Source: Thiodiazotropha sp040507245
Lineage (GTDB): Bacteria > Pseudomonadota > Gammaproteobacteria > Chromatiales > Chromatiaceae
DNA length: 64,000 nucleotides
Direction of reading: 5' to 3'
Assembly (NCBI GenBank): GCA_040507245.1
Contig: JBEVVH010000002.1
Span: forward strand, 1 to 64,000
Shown here one piece after another: positions 1 to 8,332 of the stretch (its first letter is position 1; every line of letters begins with the position of its first letter). The translations under genes and the position numbers were made by a program. The notes below the pieces were generated by a model, which was given only the letters and a program-made list of their open reading frames with translations, was not told the origin of the DNA and searched no databases.

Positions 1-88
1 GCGCCTACGGCACGTCGGGTTTCCAGTATCGCCTCGCGACTACCGGGGACTACCAGCCTTCGCTTCGCTTTCCCTGGCTGGCAGCGTT
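1..88. repeat. Repeat-like sequence interrupting the peroxidase gene
   Basis: From about 88 to the left edge the sequence no longer matches cytochrome c peroxidase. It contains a stem (CCAGCC at 53-58 with GGCTGG at 76-81) around a pyrimidine-rich TTCGCTTCGCTT loop, and resembles dispersed hairpin-rich repeats of proteobacterial genomes. Only one end is visible, so its type (IS end, intron end, palindromic repeat) cannot be decided. Confidence 0.35.
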
Positions 89-389
89 TGATCACACCCA
101 TGGCACCGCCCACCCCCATGGAGCGGGGTTTCTTGTCGGTACCACCGGAGGAGAGCAGATGACAGGAGGCACAACTCAGGCTGTTGTCCTGGGAGAGTCG
201 CTTATCATGGAACAGACGATCCCCCAGGGCCACCAGTCTGGGATCCAGATCCGGGTCCATGGTGAGGGGTAATATTGGTTCATTTTTCACGCTTCCGGCC
301 AATGCAGAAGGCGTCAATATTACCAATATTAGCTGTATAATCAGTCTGTTATGCGTAAAAAAAGCAAATTCAGGGAGCCAACATTCCAC
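1..389 (-). pseudogene. Di-haem cytochrome c peroxidase, 5' part, disrupted near the window edge
   Basis: Reading leftward from a possible GTG at 389, the frame gives a hydrophobic export signal ending in SALA, then mature sequence with LGDRLFHDKRLSQDNSLSC, the haem motif CASCH and the following GG/GVGGAMGVI typical of the first haem domain of bacterial cytochrome c peroxidase/MauG proteins. These periplasmic enzymes reduce H2O2 with electrons from c-type cytochromes. Resemblance stops around position 88, where NAPTVFN-like sequence would be expected; the frame stays open but reads into repeat-like sequence to the edge. The gene is therefore probably interrupted, although an assembly join cannot be excluded. 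The start is uncertain: no ATG is in frame before the signal peptide, and internal ATG 260 would remove it. It lies downstream of aceF in the same direction. Confidence 0.6.
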
Positions 390-480
390 CTCTCGACTTC
401 CTGTCGAGTCGGAACCAGCCATCCCCTGCAAAGGTTGATATCTGACCGTTGTATCGGTCAAAAACCCGACAACTTTATGA

Positions 481-508
481 TTGTCAGAATTTTTAACAAT
501 TCTGACAA
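481..508. promoter_or_regulatory. 28-bp perfect inverted repeat between aceF and the peroxidase gene
   Basis: TTGTCAGAATT (481-491) is repeated as its exact reverse complement AATTCTGACAA (498-508) around a 6-nt AT-rich spacer. The 11-bp arms have the size of a dimeric regulator's operator and lie about 90-120 bp upstream of the peroxidase start. As RNA it would also form a hairpin behind aceF, but no U-tract follows, so an operator is somewhat more likely than a terminator. Confidence 0.4.
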
Positions 509-583
509 AGCATCAGCACAGGTTCAGAGGCCGGTGATTCCAGAACCCACCAAGGGGCTCTGGGGCGACAACTGTTACTTTTT

Positions 584-1930
584 TTATAGCAGTAAAGTTC
601 GAATATCACTCAAAAGAGTGGTCAACAGGCCGGTGAAACGAACCCCCTCCGCTCCGTCAATCACGCGGTGGTCGTAAGACAGGGAGAGGGGCAACATCAG
701 GCGCGGCTGAAATGCCGTACCGTCCCAGACCGGTTGCATGCTGCTTCGGGAAATGCCGAGAATGGCCACCTCGGGGGCGTTGACAATGGGGGTGAACGCG
801 GTGCCGCCGATACCCCCCAGGCTGGAAATCGAAAAGCAACCACCCTGCATGTCGCCTGGCGCCAGCTTACCGTCACGGGCCTTTTCACTGATCGCCATAA
901 GTTCTGCCGATAGCTCGAAGATACCCTTCTGGTCAACGTCCCGGATGACCGGCACTACCAGGCCATTCGGAGTGTCCACCGCCACCCCGATATGCACATA
1001 TTTGCGGAATACCAATGATTCCCCCTCGGCATCCAGGGAAGCATTGAACTGGGGCATCTCCCGCAATGCCGCCGCCACCGCTTTCATGAGAAAAGGCATC
1101 AGGGTCAGGCGCAGTTCACGGCGTTGGGCCTGGGATTTCTGTGCGACACGAAATGCCTCCAACTCAGTAATATCCGCCTCATCGAACTGGGTGACATGGG
1201 GGACAGTCAACCAGCAACGGTGCAGGTGAGCGCCACTGAGTTTTTTCAACCGTCCCAGGGGACGGGTTTCCACTTCACCGAAGCGGCTGTAATTCACCTC
1301 GGGTGCGGATGGTAGCGCCAGACCGCCGCCGGCAGGGCGTCCTGCCTTACCCCGTTGCAGGGACTGTTTGACGAATTGATGCACATCATCCTTGAGGATA
1401 CGCGCTTTAGGTCCCCTGCCTTTTACCAACGACAGGTCCACCCCCAGTTCCCGGGCGAGGCGGCGTACCGCGGGACTTGCGTGGGCTTTCCCCTGCCCTC
1501 CCGGTTCAGCCAGTCCCTGGGGCACCGGAGGCACCCGGAGTTCCTTATCACCGGGTCGGCGTCCGCTGCTGGCCTGCGCGACCGGTTCCTCACTGGGCGT
1601 TGGCGCCGGAGCCTGTACCGTTTCAAGTTCCTCAGCTGCAGGTGGCGGTCCTGCCGAGGCGGATGGTTCCTCGGATTCGACCGGAGCGTCGTTCACTTCG
1701 ATACTGAGTATGACATCGCCCTCACTGATCCGATCACCTACCTTGACTCGCAGATTGCTCACCACGCCACTGTGAGGGGAGGGAATCTCCATCGTGGCCT
1801 TGTCGCTTTCAAGGGTCAGCAGCGAGTCATCCACCGAGACCTGGTCTCCTTCAGAGACCAGAATCTCAATGATCTCAACCGATTCGAAGTCACCGATATC
1901 CGGTAACACTACCTCTGTCGTTTTACCCAC
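584..1930 (-). CDS. aceF: Pyruvate dehydrogenase E2, dihydrolipoamide acetyltransferase
   Basis: E2 core of the cytoplasmic pyruvate dehydrogenase complex: it moves the acetyl group from E1 via a swinging lipoyl-lysine to CoA. The 448-residue protein has one N-terminal lipoyl domain (residues 1-80, lipoyl-lysine in the DKA motif, K44), an Ala/Pro/Glu-rich linker, a peripheral-subunit-binding domain (ASPAVRRLARELGVDLSLV, near 150-185) and a C-terminal catalytic domain ending in SYDHRVIDG, with catalytic His about 421 and Asp 425. E. coli AceF has three lipoyl domains; a single one gives the shorter length. It follows aceE by about 86 nt in the same direction. The lpd gene that usually completes the operon is not downstream. 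Confidence 0.96.
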   Translation of the reverse strand: MGKTTEVVLPDIGDFESVEIIEILVSEGDQVSVDDSLLTLESDKATMEIPSPHSGVVSNLRVKVGDRISEGDVILSIEVNDAPVESEEPSASAGPPPAAEELETVQAPAPTPSEEPVAQASSGRRPGDKELRVPPVPQGLAEPGGQGKAHASPAVRRLARELGVDLSLVKGRGPKARILKDDVHQFVKQSLQRGKAGRPAGGGLALPSAPEVNYSRFGEVETRPLGRLKKLSGAHLHRCWLTVPHVTQFDEADITELEAFRVAQKSQAQRRELRLTLMPFLMKAVAAALREMPQFNASLDAEGESLVFRKYVHIGVAVDTPNGLVVPVIRDVDQKGIFELSAELMAISEKARDGKLAPGDMQGGCFSISSLGGIGGTAFTPIVNAPEVAILGISRSSMQPVWDGTAFQPRLMLPLSLSYDHRVIDGAEGVRFTGLLTTLLSDIRTLLL

Positions 1931-2016
1931 TGCTTATCCTCTTTTGCCCTTCAGGCAGTCACTGTTTCGCTCAGGCGTATATGATCGCCCCACACCGGAA
2001 GCCAGGAGACTCTTGG

Positions 2017-4671
2017 CTACACATGCATGGGATTGGGCTTTTCCGGATCGATCTTGTATTGCTTGATGGCCTTATTGACCACATCCGCCTCGAGACCGCC
2101 TTCATCGACCAGCGCTTTCAACGCTGCAATAACGATGTAATAGCGATTGACTTCAAAAAACTTGCGCAGCTGACTGCGCATGTCACTGCGGCCATAGCCA
2201 TCGGTACCCAGCACCGAGTAGCGGGCCGGCACGAAGGCACGAATCTGGTCCGCATAGCCGCGGATATAATCGGTGGCCGCGATCACCGGCCCTTTCCGAC
2301 CGGACAAGCACTGAGTGACATAACTGATCCTGGGTTCCGCATCGGGATGCAGGGTATTCCAGCGTTCGACCTCCAGTCCCTCGCGTCTTAATTCATTGAA
2401 ACTGGTCGCGCTCCAAATATCCGCAGAGACCTTGAAGTCCTTCTCCAGGAGTTCCGCCGCAGCAGTCACTTCACGCAGGATGGTGCCGCTGCCCATGAGT
2501 TGCACCCGCTTCTTGCTCTTGCCGCCCTCCTGCAGCGGGTAGAGACCGCGAACGATGCCTTCCTCCACGCCTTCGGGCATGGCAGGCTGAATGTAGTTCT
2601 CGTTCATCACCGTGATGTAGTAGAAGATGTTCTCCTGTTCCTGGTACATCCGACGCATACCGTCTTGAATGATCACTGCCAGTTCATAGGCAAAGGTCGG
2701 GTCATAGGCCACGCAGTTGGGAATCGTCGATGCCATAAGATGACTGTGACCGTCCTGGTGTTGCAGACCCTCGCCCGCCAGGGTGGTCCGGCCGGCGGTG
2801 CCGCCCAGCAGGAATCCTCTGGCCTGCATATCCCCCGCAGCCCAGGCCAAGTCGCCAATGCGTTGAAAACCGAACATCGAGTAGTAGATGTAGAATGGGA
2901 TCATGCTGACCCCGTGATTGCTGTAGGAGGTGGCGGCTGCGATCCAGGACGACATCGCACCAGCCTCGTTGATACCTTCCTGCAGGATCTGACCTTTCTT
3001 GTCTTCCCGATAGAACATCACCTGATCGGCATCCACCGGTTCATACAATTGACCCACGGATGAGTAGATACCCAGTTGGCGAAACATCCCTTCCATGCCG
3101 AAAGTGCGCGCCTCGTCGGGCACGATCGGGACGATCTGCTTGCCCAGAGTCTTGTCCCGCACCAGCATGTTGAGCAGCCGGACAAAGGCCATGGTGGTCG
3201 ACTGTTCACGATCCCCGCTGCCTTCGAGAAGCGCCTTGAAGGTATCCAGGGTCGGCACCTTCAGGGGTTCCACCTTGGTTCGCCGTTGCGGCAGGAAACC
3301 ACCGAGCTTGCTGCGCTGATCGTGCATGTATTTCATCTCAGCGCTGTCCGACGGCGGCTTGTAGAAGGGTGCCGCACCGATCTGATCATCCGAAATCGGG
3401 ATATTGAACCGATCACGGAACGCCTTAAGCGCCGCTTCACCCATCTTCTTCTGGGAATGGGTGATGTTCTGACCCTCACCGGCAATCCCCATGCCGTAGC
3501 CTTTCACGGTTTTGGCCAGGATCACCGTCGGCTGGCCCTTGTGGGCGGTTGCTTCCGCGTAGGCGGCATACACCTTGTGGGGATCATGACCACCTCGGTT
3601 CAGGCGCCAGATATCCTCATCGGTCATGTTGGCCACCATCTCCTTGAGTTCCGGATACCGGCCAAAAAAGTGTTCCCGGGTATAGGCACCGCCCTTGGCC
3701 TTGTAGGCCTGGTAATCACCATCCACACACTCTTCCATGCGTTTCAGCAGGATGCCGTTCTTGTCCCGAGCCAACAGGGGATCCCAATATCCGCCCCAGA
3801 TCACCTTCAGCACATTCCATCCCGCACCCCGGAACACGCCTTCCAGTTCCTGGATGATCTTGCCGTTACCCCGCACCGGTCCGTCCAGTCGCTGCAGGTT
3901 ACAGTTGATCACGAACACCAGGTTGTCGAGCCGTTCACGCCCGGCAAGCGAGATGGCACCCAGGGCCTCCGGTTCATCCATTTCACCGTCACCGCAGAAT
4001 GCCCAGACCTTACGTTCCTCGGTATTCACCACACCTCGATCATGCAGGTAGCGCATGAAGCGGGCCTGATAAATAGCCATCAGCGGTCCCAGTCCCATGG
4101 ATACCGTGGGAAACTGCCAGAAGCCGGGCATCAACCAGGGATGGGGATAGGATGACAGACCATGTCCGTCCACCTCCTGGCGAAAACTGTACAACTGTTC
4201 CTCACTGAGCCGGCCTTCCATGTAGGCCCGTGCGTAGACACCCGGAGCGGAGTGGCCCTGGAAGAAAATCAGATCCCCATCCCGTTCCTTGCTTGGAGCA
4301 CGAAAGAAGTGATTGAACCCCACATCGAACAGGGTGGCGCTGGAGGCGAAACTCGAGATATGGCCACCCAGTTCGGTGGAGATCCGGTTCGCCTGAACCA
4401 CCATGGCCATCGCATTCCAACGAATAAAGGAACGGATCCGGCGCTCCATGGCGCGGTCACCCGGAAAACGTTGCTGCTTGGTGACAGGAATGGTGTTGAC
4501 ATAGGCGGTGTTTGCACTGAACGGCAGGTGAGCGCCGGAACGGCGCGCCTTGTCGACCAAGCGCTCGATCAGGAAGTGGGCTCGCTCCACACCCTCATTC
4601 TCCAGCACGGCCTCCAGTGCATCCAGCCACTCCTGTGTTTCAATTGGGTCGATATCGGGTCTGCTCGGCAT
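2017..4671 (-). CDS. aceE: Pyruvate dehydrogenase E1 component, homodimeric
   Basis: Thiamine-diphosphate-dependent decarboxylase that starts the pyruvate dehydrogenase reaction and acetylates the lipoyl group of AceF. The 884-residue length matches the homodimeric gammaproteobacterial enzyme (E. coli 887). The ThDP/Mg site is clear: GDGEMDEP at 227-234, followed by the NCN at 256-258. N-terminal HFLIERLVDKARRSG and the HSHLMAS-type region in the C-terminal half are also typical. It is first in the aceE-aceF operon. Upstream, a TATATT hexamer within TTGCTGTATATTAC (minus strand) is a plausible -10 box, and an imperfect operator-like repeat (ACTATT...AATAGT, 4772-4792) sits between promoter and gene. 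Confidence 0.97.
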   Translation of the reverse strand: MPSRPDIDPIETQEWLDALEAVLENEGVERAHFLIERLVDKARRSGAHLPFSANTAYVNTIPVTKQQRFPGDRAMERRIRSFIRWNAMAMVVQANRISTELGGHISSFASSATLFDVGFNHFFRAPSKERDGDLIFFQGHSAPGVYARAYMEGRLSEEQLYSFRQEVDGHGLSSYPHPWLMPGFWQFPTVSMGLGPLMAIYQARFMRYLHDRGVVNTEERKVWAFCGDGEMDEPEALGAISLAGRERLDNLVFVINCNLQRLDGPVRGNGKIIQELEGVFRGAGWNVLKVIWGGYWDPLLARDKNGILLKRMEECVDGDYQAYKAKGGAYTREHFFGRYPELKEMVANMTDEDIWRLNRGGHDPHKVYAAYAEATAHKGQPTVILAKTVKGYGMGIAGEGQNITHSQKKMGEAALKAFRDRFNIPISDDQIGAAPFYKPPSDSAEMKYMHDQRSKLGGFLPQRRTKVEPLKVPTLDTFKALLEGSGDREQSTTMAFVRLLNMLVRDKTLGKQIVPIVPDEARTFGMEGMFRQLGIYSSVGQLYEPVDADQVMFYREDKKGQILQEGINEAGAMSSWIAAATSYSNHGVSMIPFYIYYSMFGFQRIGDLAWAAGDMQARGFLLGGTAGRTTLAGEGLQHQDGHSHLMASTIPNCVAYDPTFAYELAVIIQDGMRRMYQEQENIFYYITVMNENYIQPAMPEGVEEGIVRGLYPLQEGGKSKKRVQLMGSGTILREVTAAAELLEKDFKVSADIWSATSFNELRREGLEVERWNTLHPDAEPRISYVTQCLSGRKGPVIAATDYIRGYADQIRAFVPARYSVLGTDGYGRSDMRSQLRKFFEVNRYYIVIAALKALVDEGGLEADVVNKAIKQYKIDPEKPNPMHV

Positions 4672-5051
4672 TGTTATTCTCTGGCTATTCGGTTTGACAC
4701 AGGACGAACTAAAGTCCTGAGCATACTCTTCCCCATCCGGACAATCGAGTTGCCTGCCTGGACATTGAAAGACTATTTGGATTAGTAATAGTTTGAATTG
4801 ATCCGCGTAATATACAGCAAGATGATGACGATTTCAGCGTTCTTTTGAAAATATTTTTCTTGACTTAATTCACTGTTTTTACGATTGAATTCAATAAAAA
4901 CAGTGGCATCAAAAATGGCCTGGCGAGACGCCTGAAAACTCGCTCTCTCAGACATAAAAAAGGCGCGTCCCCGATTGAGGACGCGCCTTTTTCCATTGTA
5001 TCAGGACCGTTATTCGGAACGGTTCCGAACAATTAACCCGAAGACTTCACA
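4672..5051. other. aceE upstream region and sulfur-globule gene 3' end
   Basis: No gene is seen here. The stretch holds the likely aceE promoter, the inverted repeat ACTATT/AATAGT (4772-4792), a second inverted repeat CACTGTTTTT (4871-4880)/AAAAACAGTG (4896-4905), and a rho-independent terminator at 4957-4992. Confidence 0.6.
4957..4992 (-). terminator. Rho-independent terminator downstream of the sulfur globule genes
   Basis: A perfect stem pairs AAAAAGGCGCGTCC (4957-4970) with GGACGCGCCTTTTT (4979-4992) around an 8-nt loop. Both strands end in a T-tract, so it can work in both directions; the natural client is the sulfur globule gene ending at 5052. Confidence 0.85.
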
Positions 5052-5717
5052 TCAGATGTCTTTGCGGTTTGCGAAAGCCGGCATTTCGAAAGGCTTGCGC
5101 TCCATGGCAACCTTACGACGCTCTTCCATCTGCTTCATGGCTTCGGCACGACGGCTTTCCATCTCTTTGACCATTTCGTCGCGACGGGCTTTGGACTCTT
5201 CCATCATTTTGGCGATGGATTCCGGCATCTCCGGACGGTTCTGAGCCATGCTGTCATAACGGGCCTGCATCTTGGCGATTTCAGCTTCGTGCTGTTCCTG
5301 ACGCGCTTTCATTTCGGCTTCCATGTTGGCGAAAGGATCGGCGTTGAACTTCTCAGCATATTCACGCTGTGCGGTAACAGCCTGCTCGAAGGCTTTCTGC
5401 TGCTGCTCAGCGAAAGCTTTCTGTTGCTCGGCGAAGGCCTTCTGCTGTTCACTGACGGCAGCTTGCTGCTCTTCAGTCAGAGCCGGAGCACCGTAAGGTG
5501 CATAGCCATAGTAAGGATAATCGTAACCGTAACCGCGACCATAGCCACGACCGTAGCCGTTGCCGTGCGCACGCATGTTGAACGAGAAGTCGAAGTCGCC
5601 GGCGCCAAAACCGTCACCGAACATATCGTCACCCCAGTTGTTGCCCCACCAGGCATTCACGGTTGCGGAACTCGCAGCCATAGCGATCGCCGCAGCAATG
5701 ATAGAAACTTTTTTCAT
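5052..5717 (-). CDS. Sulfur globule protein with long helical extension
   Basis: The first ~75 residues match the sulfur globule protein pattern: MKK signal peptide ending VNA, then WWGNNWGDDMFGDGFG and a Gly/Tyr/Arg-rich run (GRGYGRGYGYDYPYYGYAPYG). Such proteins form the envelope of periplasmic sulfur globules in purple and colourless sulfur bacteria. Unlike the classic small Sgp proteins (about 90-120 residues), this one continues with a Gln/Glu/Lys-rich predicted helix: two exact heptads EQQKAFA, a third imperfect one, then a Met/Glu/Arg-rich charged segment to the end. The start was moved from a TTG at 5729 to ATG 5717, which opens a proper MKK signal. It lies just downstream of a short sgp gene, probably co-transcribed, and is closed by a strong terminator. 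The role of the helical tail is unknown; it could polymerise or anchor the envelope. Confidence 0.8.
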   Translation of the reverse strand: MKKVSIIAAAIAMAASSATVNAWWGNNWGDDMFGDGFGAGDFDFSFNMRAHGNGYGRGYGRGYGYDYPYYGYAPYGAPALTEEQQAAVSEQQKAFAEQQKAFAEQQQKAFEQAVTAQREYAEKFNADPFANMEAEMKARQEQHEAEIAKMQARYDSMAQNRPEMPESIAKMMEESKARRDEMVKEMESRRAEAMKQMEERRKVAMERKPFEMPAFANRKDI

Positions 5718-5767
5718 GTCGACACCCAAAAATTTGTAATTTGAAATCTATGCGTTGTTTGTTTTAT

Positions 5768-5783
5768 GGCACGTCCCTGTGCC
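5768..5783 (-). promoter_or_regulatory. CsrA/RsmA-like hairpin in the leader of the long sulfur globule gene
   Basis: On the minus strand GGCAC-AGGGAC-GTGCC forms a 5-bp stem with the GGA triplet in a 6-nt loop, about 50 nt before the ATG at 5717. The segment GCACAGGGACGT matches 10 of 12 positions of the CsrA SELEX consensus RUACARGGAUGU. Binding is inferred; the distance from the ribosome site means it might act on mRNA stability or together with a second site. Confidence 0.45.
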
Positions 5784-5813
5784 GAGTAATTCCTTATACC
5801 AGCTCAGTCAGCC

Positions 5814-6143
5814 TTATTTGGCCGGCGCAGCGGGAGCAGCCGGAGCCACAGGAGCGCCAGGTGCTACCGGGTAGCCGTAACCGTAAGGTGCATAGCCGTA
5901 AGGACCATAGCCATAAGGACCATAGCCATAGCTATCACGCCAGGAGTCGTATCCACGACCGTAACCGGAACCACGTGCACTGCCGCTCATGCCGAAACTG
6001 AAGTCACCGGAGCCATCACCCCAGCCGTCGCCCCAACCGTCATTGCCCCAACCACGGTTGTAACCAGGACCCCACCATGCGGAAGCGGTAGCGGAAGCAG
6101 CAATCAGTGCGGCAGCAGCGGCAACTTGAATGGTTTTTTTCAT
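5814..6143 (-). CDS. Sulfur globule protein, small type
   Basis: A 109-residue exported protein: signal peptide MKKTIQVAAAAALIAASATASA, then AWWGPGYNRGWGNDGWGDGWGDG and a C-terminal half of GYGPYGYGPYGYAPYG repeats ending in Ala/Pro. This composition and the WWG start of the mature chain match the small sulfur globule envelope proteins (SgpA/SgpB type) of Allochromatium and related sulfur oxidisers, which coat intracellular sulfur deposits formed during sulfide or thiosulfate oxidation. A GAGGAG Shine-Dalgarno lies 7 nt before the ATG, and the AT-rich 170 bp shared with the divergent pyrC gene should hold its promoter. The long sgp gene follows 96 nt downstream. Confidence 0.88.
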   Translation of the reverse strand: MKKTIQVAAAAALIAASATASAWWGPGYNRGWGNDGWGDGWGDGSGDFSFGMSGSARGSGYGRGYDSWRDSYGYGPYGYGPYGYAPYGYGYPVAPGAPVAPAAPAAPAK

Positions 6144-6314
6144 TTTTCACTCTCCTCGAGATAGAATGCGATTTTAGATTGCGTGAGAAAGCAGGTACCG
6201 CATAGCTTTCGACGTGTAGAATATTAGTATTTACTAAATTTAACAATTTATAAATTTCAATCGCAGGACATTCCTGTATAGAAATTTTCAAATTCACACC
6301 GAGCTCGCCGTACC

Positions 6315-7361
6315 ATGCAGATCACCCTGACCCGACCCGACGACTGGCATCTTCACCTGCGCGATGACCAGGCACTGGCCGCCGTGGTCGGCCATACCGC
6401 CGAGCGGTTTGGCCGCGCCATCATCATGCCCAATCTCAAGCCCCCGGTTGTCAACACACAGATGGCCCTGGCCTATCGCCAGCGCATTCTCGAGTCCCTG
6501 CCTTCAAACAGTGGATTTACGCCTCTGATGACGCTCTACATGACCGACCGTTTGATACCCGACGAGGTGATAAACGCCAAGCGGAGCGGCTTCGTTCACG
6601 GCATCAAACTCTACCCGGCAGGCGCCACGACCAATTCCGACTCCGGAGTAAACCGGATCGAATCCCTCTATCCGGTACTCGAAACCATGCAGCAGGAAGA
6701 GCTGCCGTTATTGATCCATGCGGAAGTGACGGATACGGCCGTCGACATCTTTGATCGGGAGAGGGTTTTCATCGACCGGCATCTGGTACCGCTACGCAAG
6801 GATTTTCCTGAGCTGCGCATCGTGTTCGAACATGTCACCACCCGGGATGCGGTCGCGTTCGTGCGGGAAGCGGGCGGGCCGATCGGTGCCACGATCACGG
6901 TGCAACACCTGCTATTCAACCGCAATGCGATGCTTGCCGGGGGTATACGGCCCCATTACTACTGTCTGCCCATCCTCAAGCGTGCTCGCCACCAGGAGGC
7001 GCTTATCGAGGCTGCAATCAGTGGCGACCCGCGCTTCTTTCTCGGCACGGACAGCGCGCCGCATGCCCAGCAGGCCAAGGAAAACACCTGTGGTTGCGCC
7101 GGTTGCTACACCGCTCATGCGGCGCTGGAACTCTACGCAGAGGTCTTTGAGCAGGCAAACGCGCTGGACCGGCTGGAAGGGTTTGCCAGTTTTCACGGTG
7201 CGGATTTCTATGGCTTACCCCGCAACCGGGAAAGGATTACTTTGGAAAAACAGGACTGGAAGGTACCGGACAGCTACCCGTTCGGTACTGAGCGGGTGAT
7301 ACCACTGAAAGCGGGGCAGACCATCGGCTGGCGTCTGACTGAGTCCTCGAGTGCCGCCTGA
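6315..7361 (+). CDS. pyrC: Dihydroorotase
   Basis: Cyclises N-carbamoyl-aspartate to dihydroorotate in pyrimidine synthesis, in the cytoplasm. The 348-residue protein is the short class II (E. coli PyrC-like) form. Zinc ligands are visible in WHLHLRDD (H12, H14), the carbamylated lysine in GIKLYPAGATTNS (K98), and the catalytic aspartate in FLGTDSAPH. It is transcribed alone, divergently from the sulfur globule genes. The start ATG at 6315 fits the family N-terminus MQITLTRPDDWH. Confidence 0.96.
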   Translation: MQITLTRPDDWHLHLRDDQALAAVVGHTAERFGRAIIMPNLKPPVVNTQMALAYRQRILESLPSNSGFTPLMTLYMTDRLIPDEVINAKRSGFVHGIKLYPAGATTNSDSGVNRIESLYPVLETMQQEELPLLIHAEVTDTAVDIFDRERVFIDRHLVPLRKDFPELRIVFEHVTTRDAVAFVREAGGPIGATITVQHLLFNRNAMLAGGIRPHYYCLPILKRARHQEALIEAAISGDPRFFLGTDSAPHAQQAKENTCGCAGCYTAHAALELYAEVFEQANALDRLEGFASFHGADFYGLPRNRERITLEKQDWKVPDSYPFGTERVIPLKAGQTIGWRLTESSSAA

Positions 7362-7402
7362 CCCGGTCGGAAACACCCTCAGTTCCATCCGATGCGGTCG
7401 TG

Positions 7403-8152
7403 TTACTGGGGATCTTCCGCTGGCGGCACATCATCCATGAACAGGGATTCATCGAACAGTTCATCGTCCGCCTGATTCATCCCGTCATCGATCTGTGAGC
7501 GTCGCCGCTGCAGATAGAATTCGCGCAGGAAGGCATAACGGTCCACCGCAGCCTCATCCAGGACATCTCCGGCTTCCAGCAGGTCGGCACGGATATCGAC
7601 ATAGTTCAGAGTAACAAGGGTGTAGAACGCTGTCTGGGTCGGATATACCACCGGGTTGATCATGAAGTCGCCTACCCGCCCTACAAGATCCCGCAATGTG
7701 GTCGGGCCGAAAAACGGGATCACCAGATAGGGTGTATCCCCATCCCCCACGCCCCAATAACCCAGGGTCTGCCCCATATCTTCCTTGTAACTGGGAATTC
7801 CCATATCGCTAGCCACATCGAAGAGGCCGAAAATCCCCAGGGTGGAATTGATACAAACCCGTCCAATGTCCGACAGGGCGCGTCCGGGTTTGAGTTGCAA
7901 AAGATTGTTTGCGGCAGAGGGTATATCAGCGAGATTATTGAAAAAATTTGTCACGCCCAGATCTACGACCGTCGGCGTGATATAGCGATACCCCTTGGCG
8001 ACGGGCTTGGCGATCGCCCGATCGAACTCCTGATTGAACTGATCGGAACCCCGATTGAATGACTCCAGAGGATCCGAACCATGCTGACTTTCCATACTGG
8101 CGCAGCCTGACATGAACAGCAGCAAGAGCAGTATCAGGGCTGGCATGTACAT
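7403..8152 (-). CDS. mlaA: MlaA/VacJ phospholipid-transport lipoprotein
   Basis: Outer-membrane lipoprotein that removes misplaced phospholipids from the outer leaflet and passes them to the Mla pathway. A lipoprotein signal with lipobox MSGC (Cys about residue 17 from ATG 8152) is followed by the family core DPLESFNRGSDQFNQEFDRAIAKPVAKGYRY, then NLADIPSAANNLLQ and a GxGDTPYLVIPFFGPTTLRD motif. The acidic C-terminal tail (DDELFDESLFMDD) is not part of the conserved fold. The frame extends upstream to a TTG at 8194 and a GTG at 8164; ATG 8152 was chosen because it gives a standard-length signal, but no strong Shine-Dalgarno decides it. The other mla genes are not nearby. Confidence 0.9.
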   Translation of the reverse strand: MYMPALILLLLLFMSGCASMESQHGSDPLESFNRGSDQFNQEFDRAIAKPVAKGYRYITPTVVDLGVTNFFNNLADIPSAANNLLQLKPGRALSDIGRVCINSTLGIFGLFDVASDMGIPSYKEDMGQTLGYWGVGDGDTPYLVIPFFGPTTLRDLVGRVGDFMINPVVYPTQTAFYTLVTLNYVDIRADLLEAGDVLDEAAVDRYAFLREFYLQRRRSQIDDGMNQADDELFDESLFMDDVPPAEDPQ

Positions 8153-8332
8153 CCATCTATTCACGAGCGGGCAACTTGATAAGGTTTGAGACAATGTCGG
8201 CTATCATACCGCCAGCCCTGACTTCCCACCAGAATCCCCTGCTGATTGTTACAAACGGTTACCCTTCTTGTCTACGGGGATTTAACAGTATGCCTCATCG
8301 AATTCGCCTCTTGAACGTATTACAATGGGGTG

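Noticed and set aside
5721..6001. Short plus-strand frame across the sulfur globule genes
   Set aside because: Antisense to Gly/Tyr repeat codons, giving His/Arg/Ser-rich nonsense.
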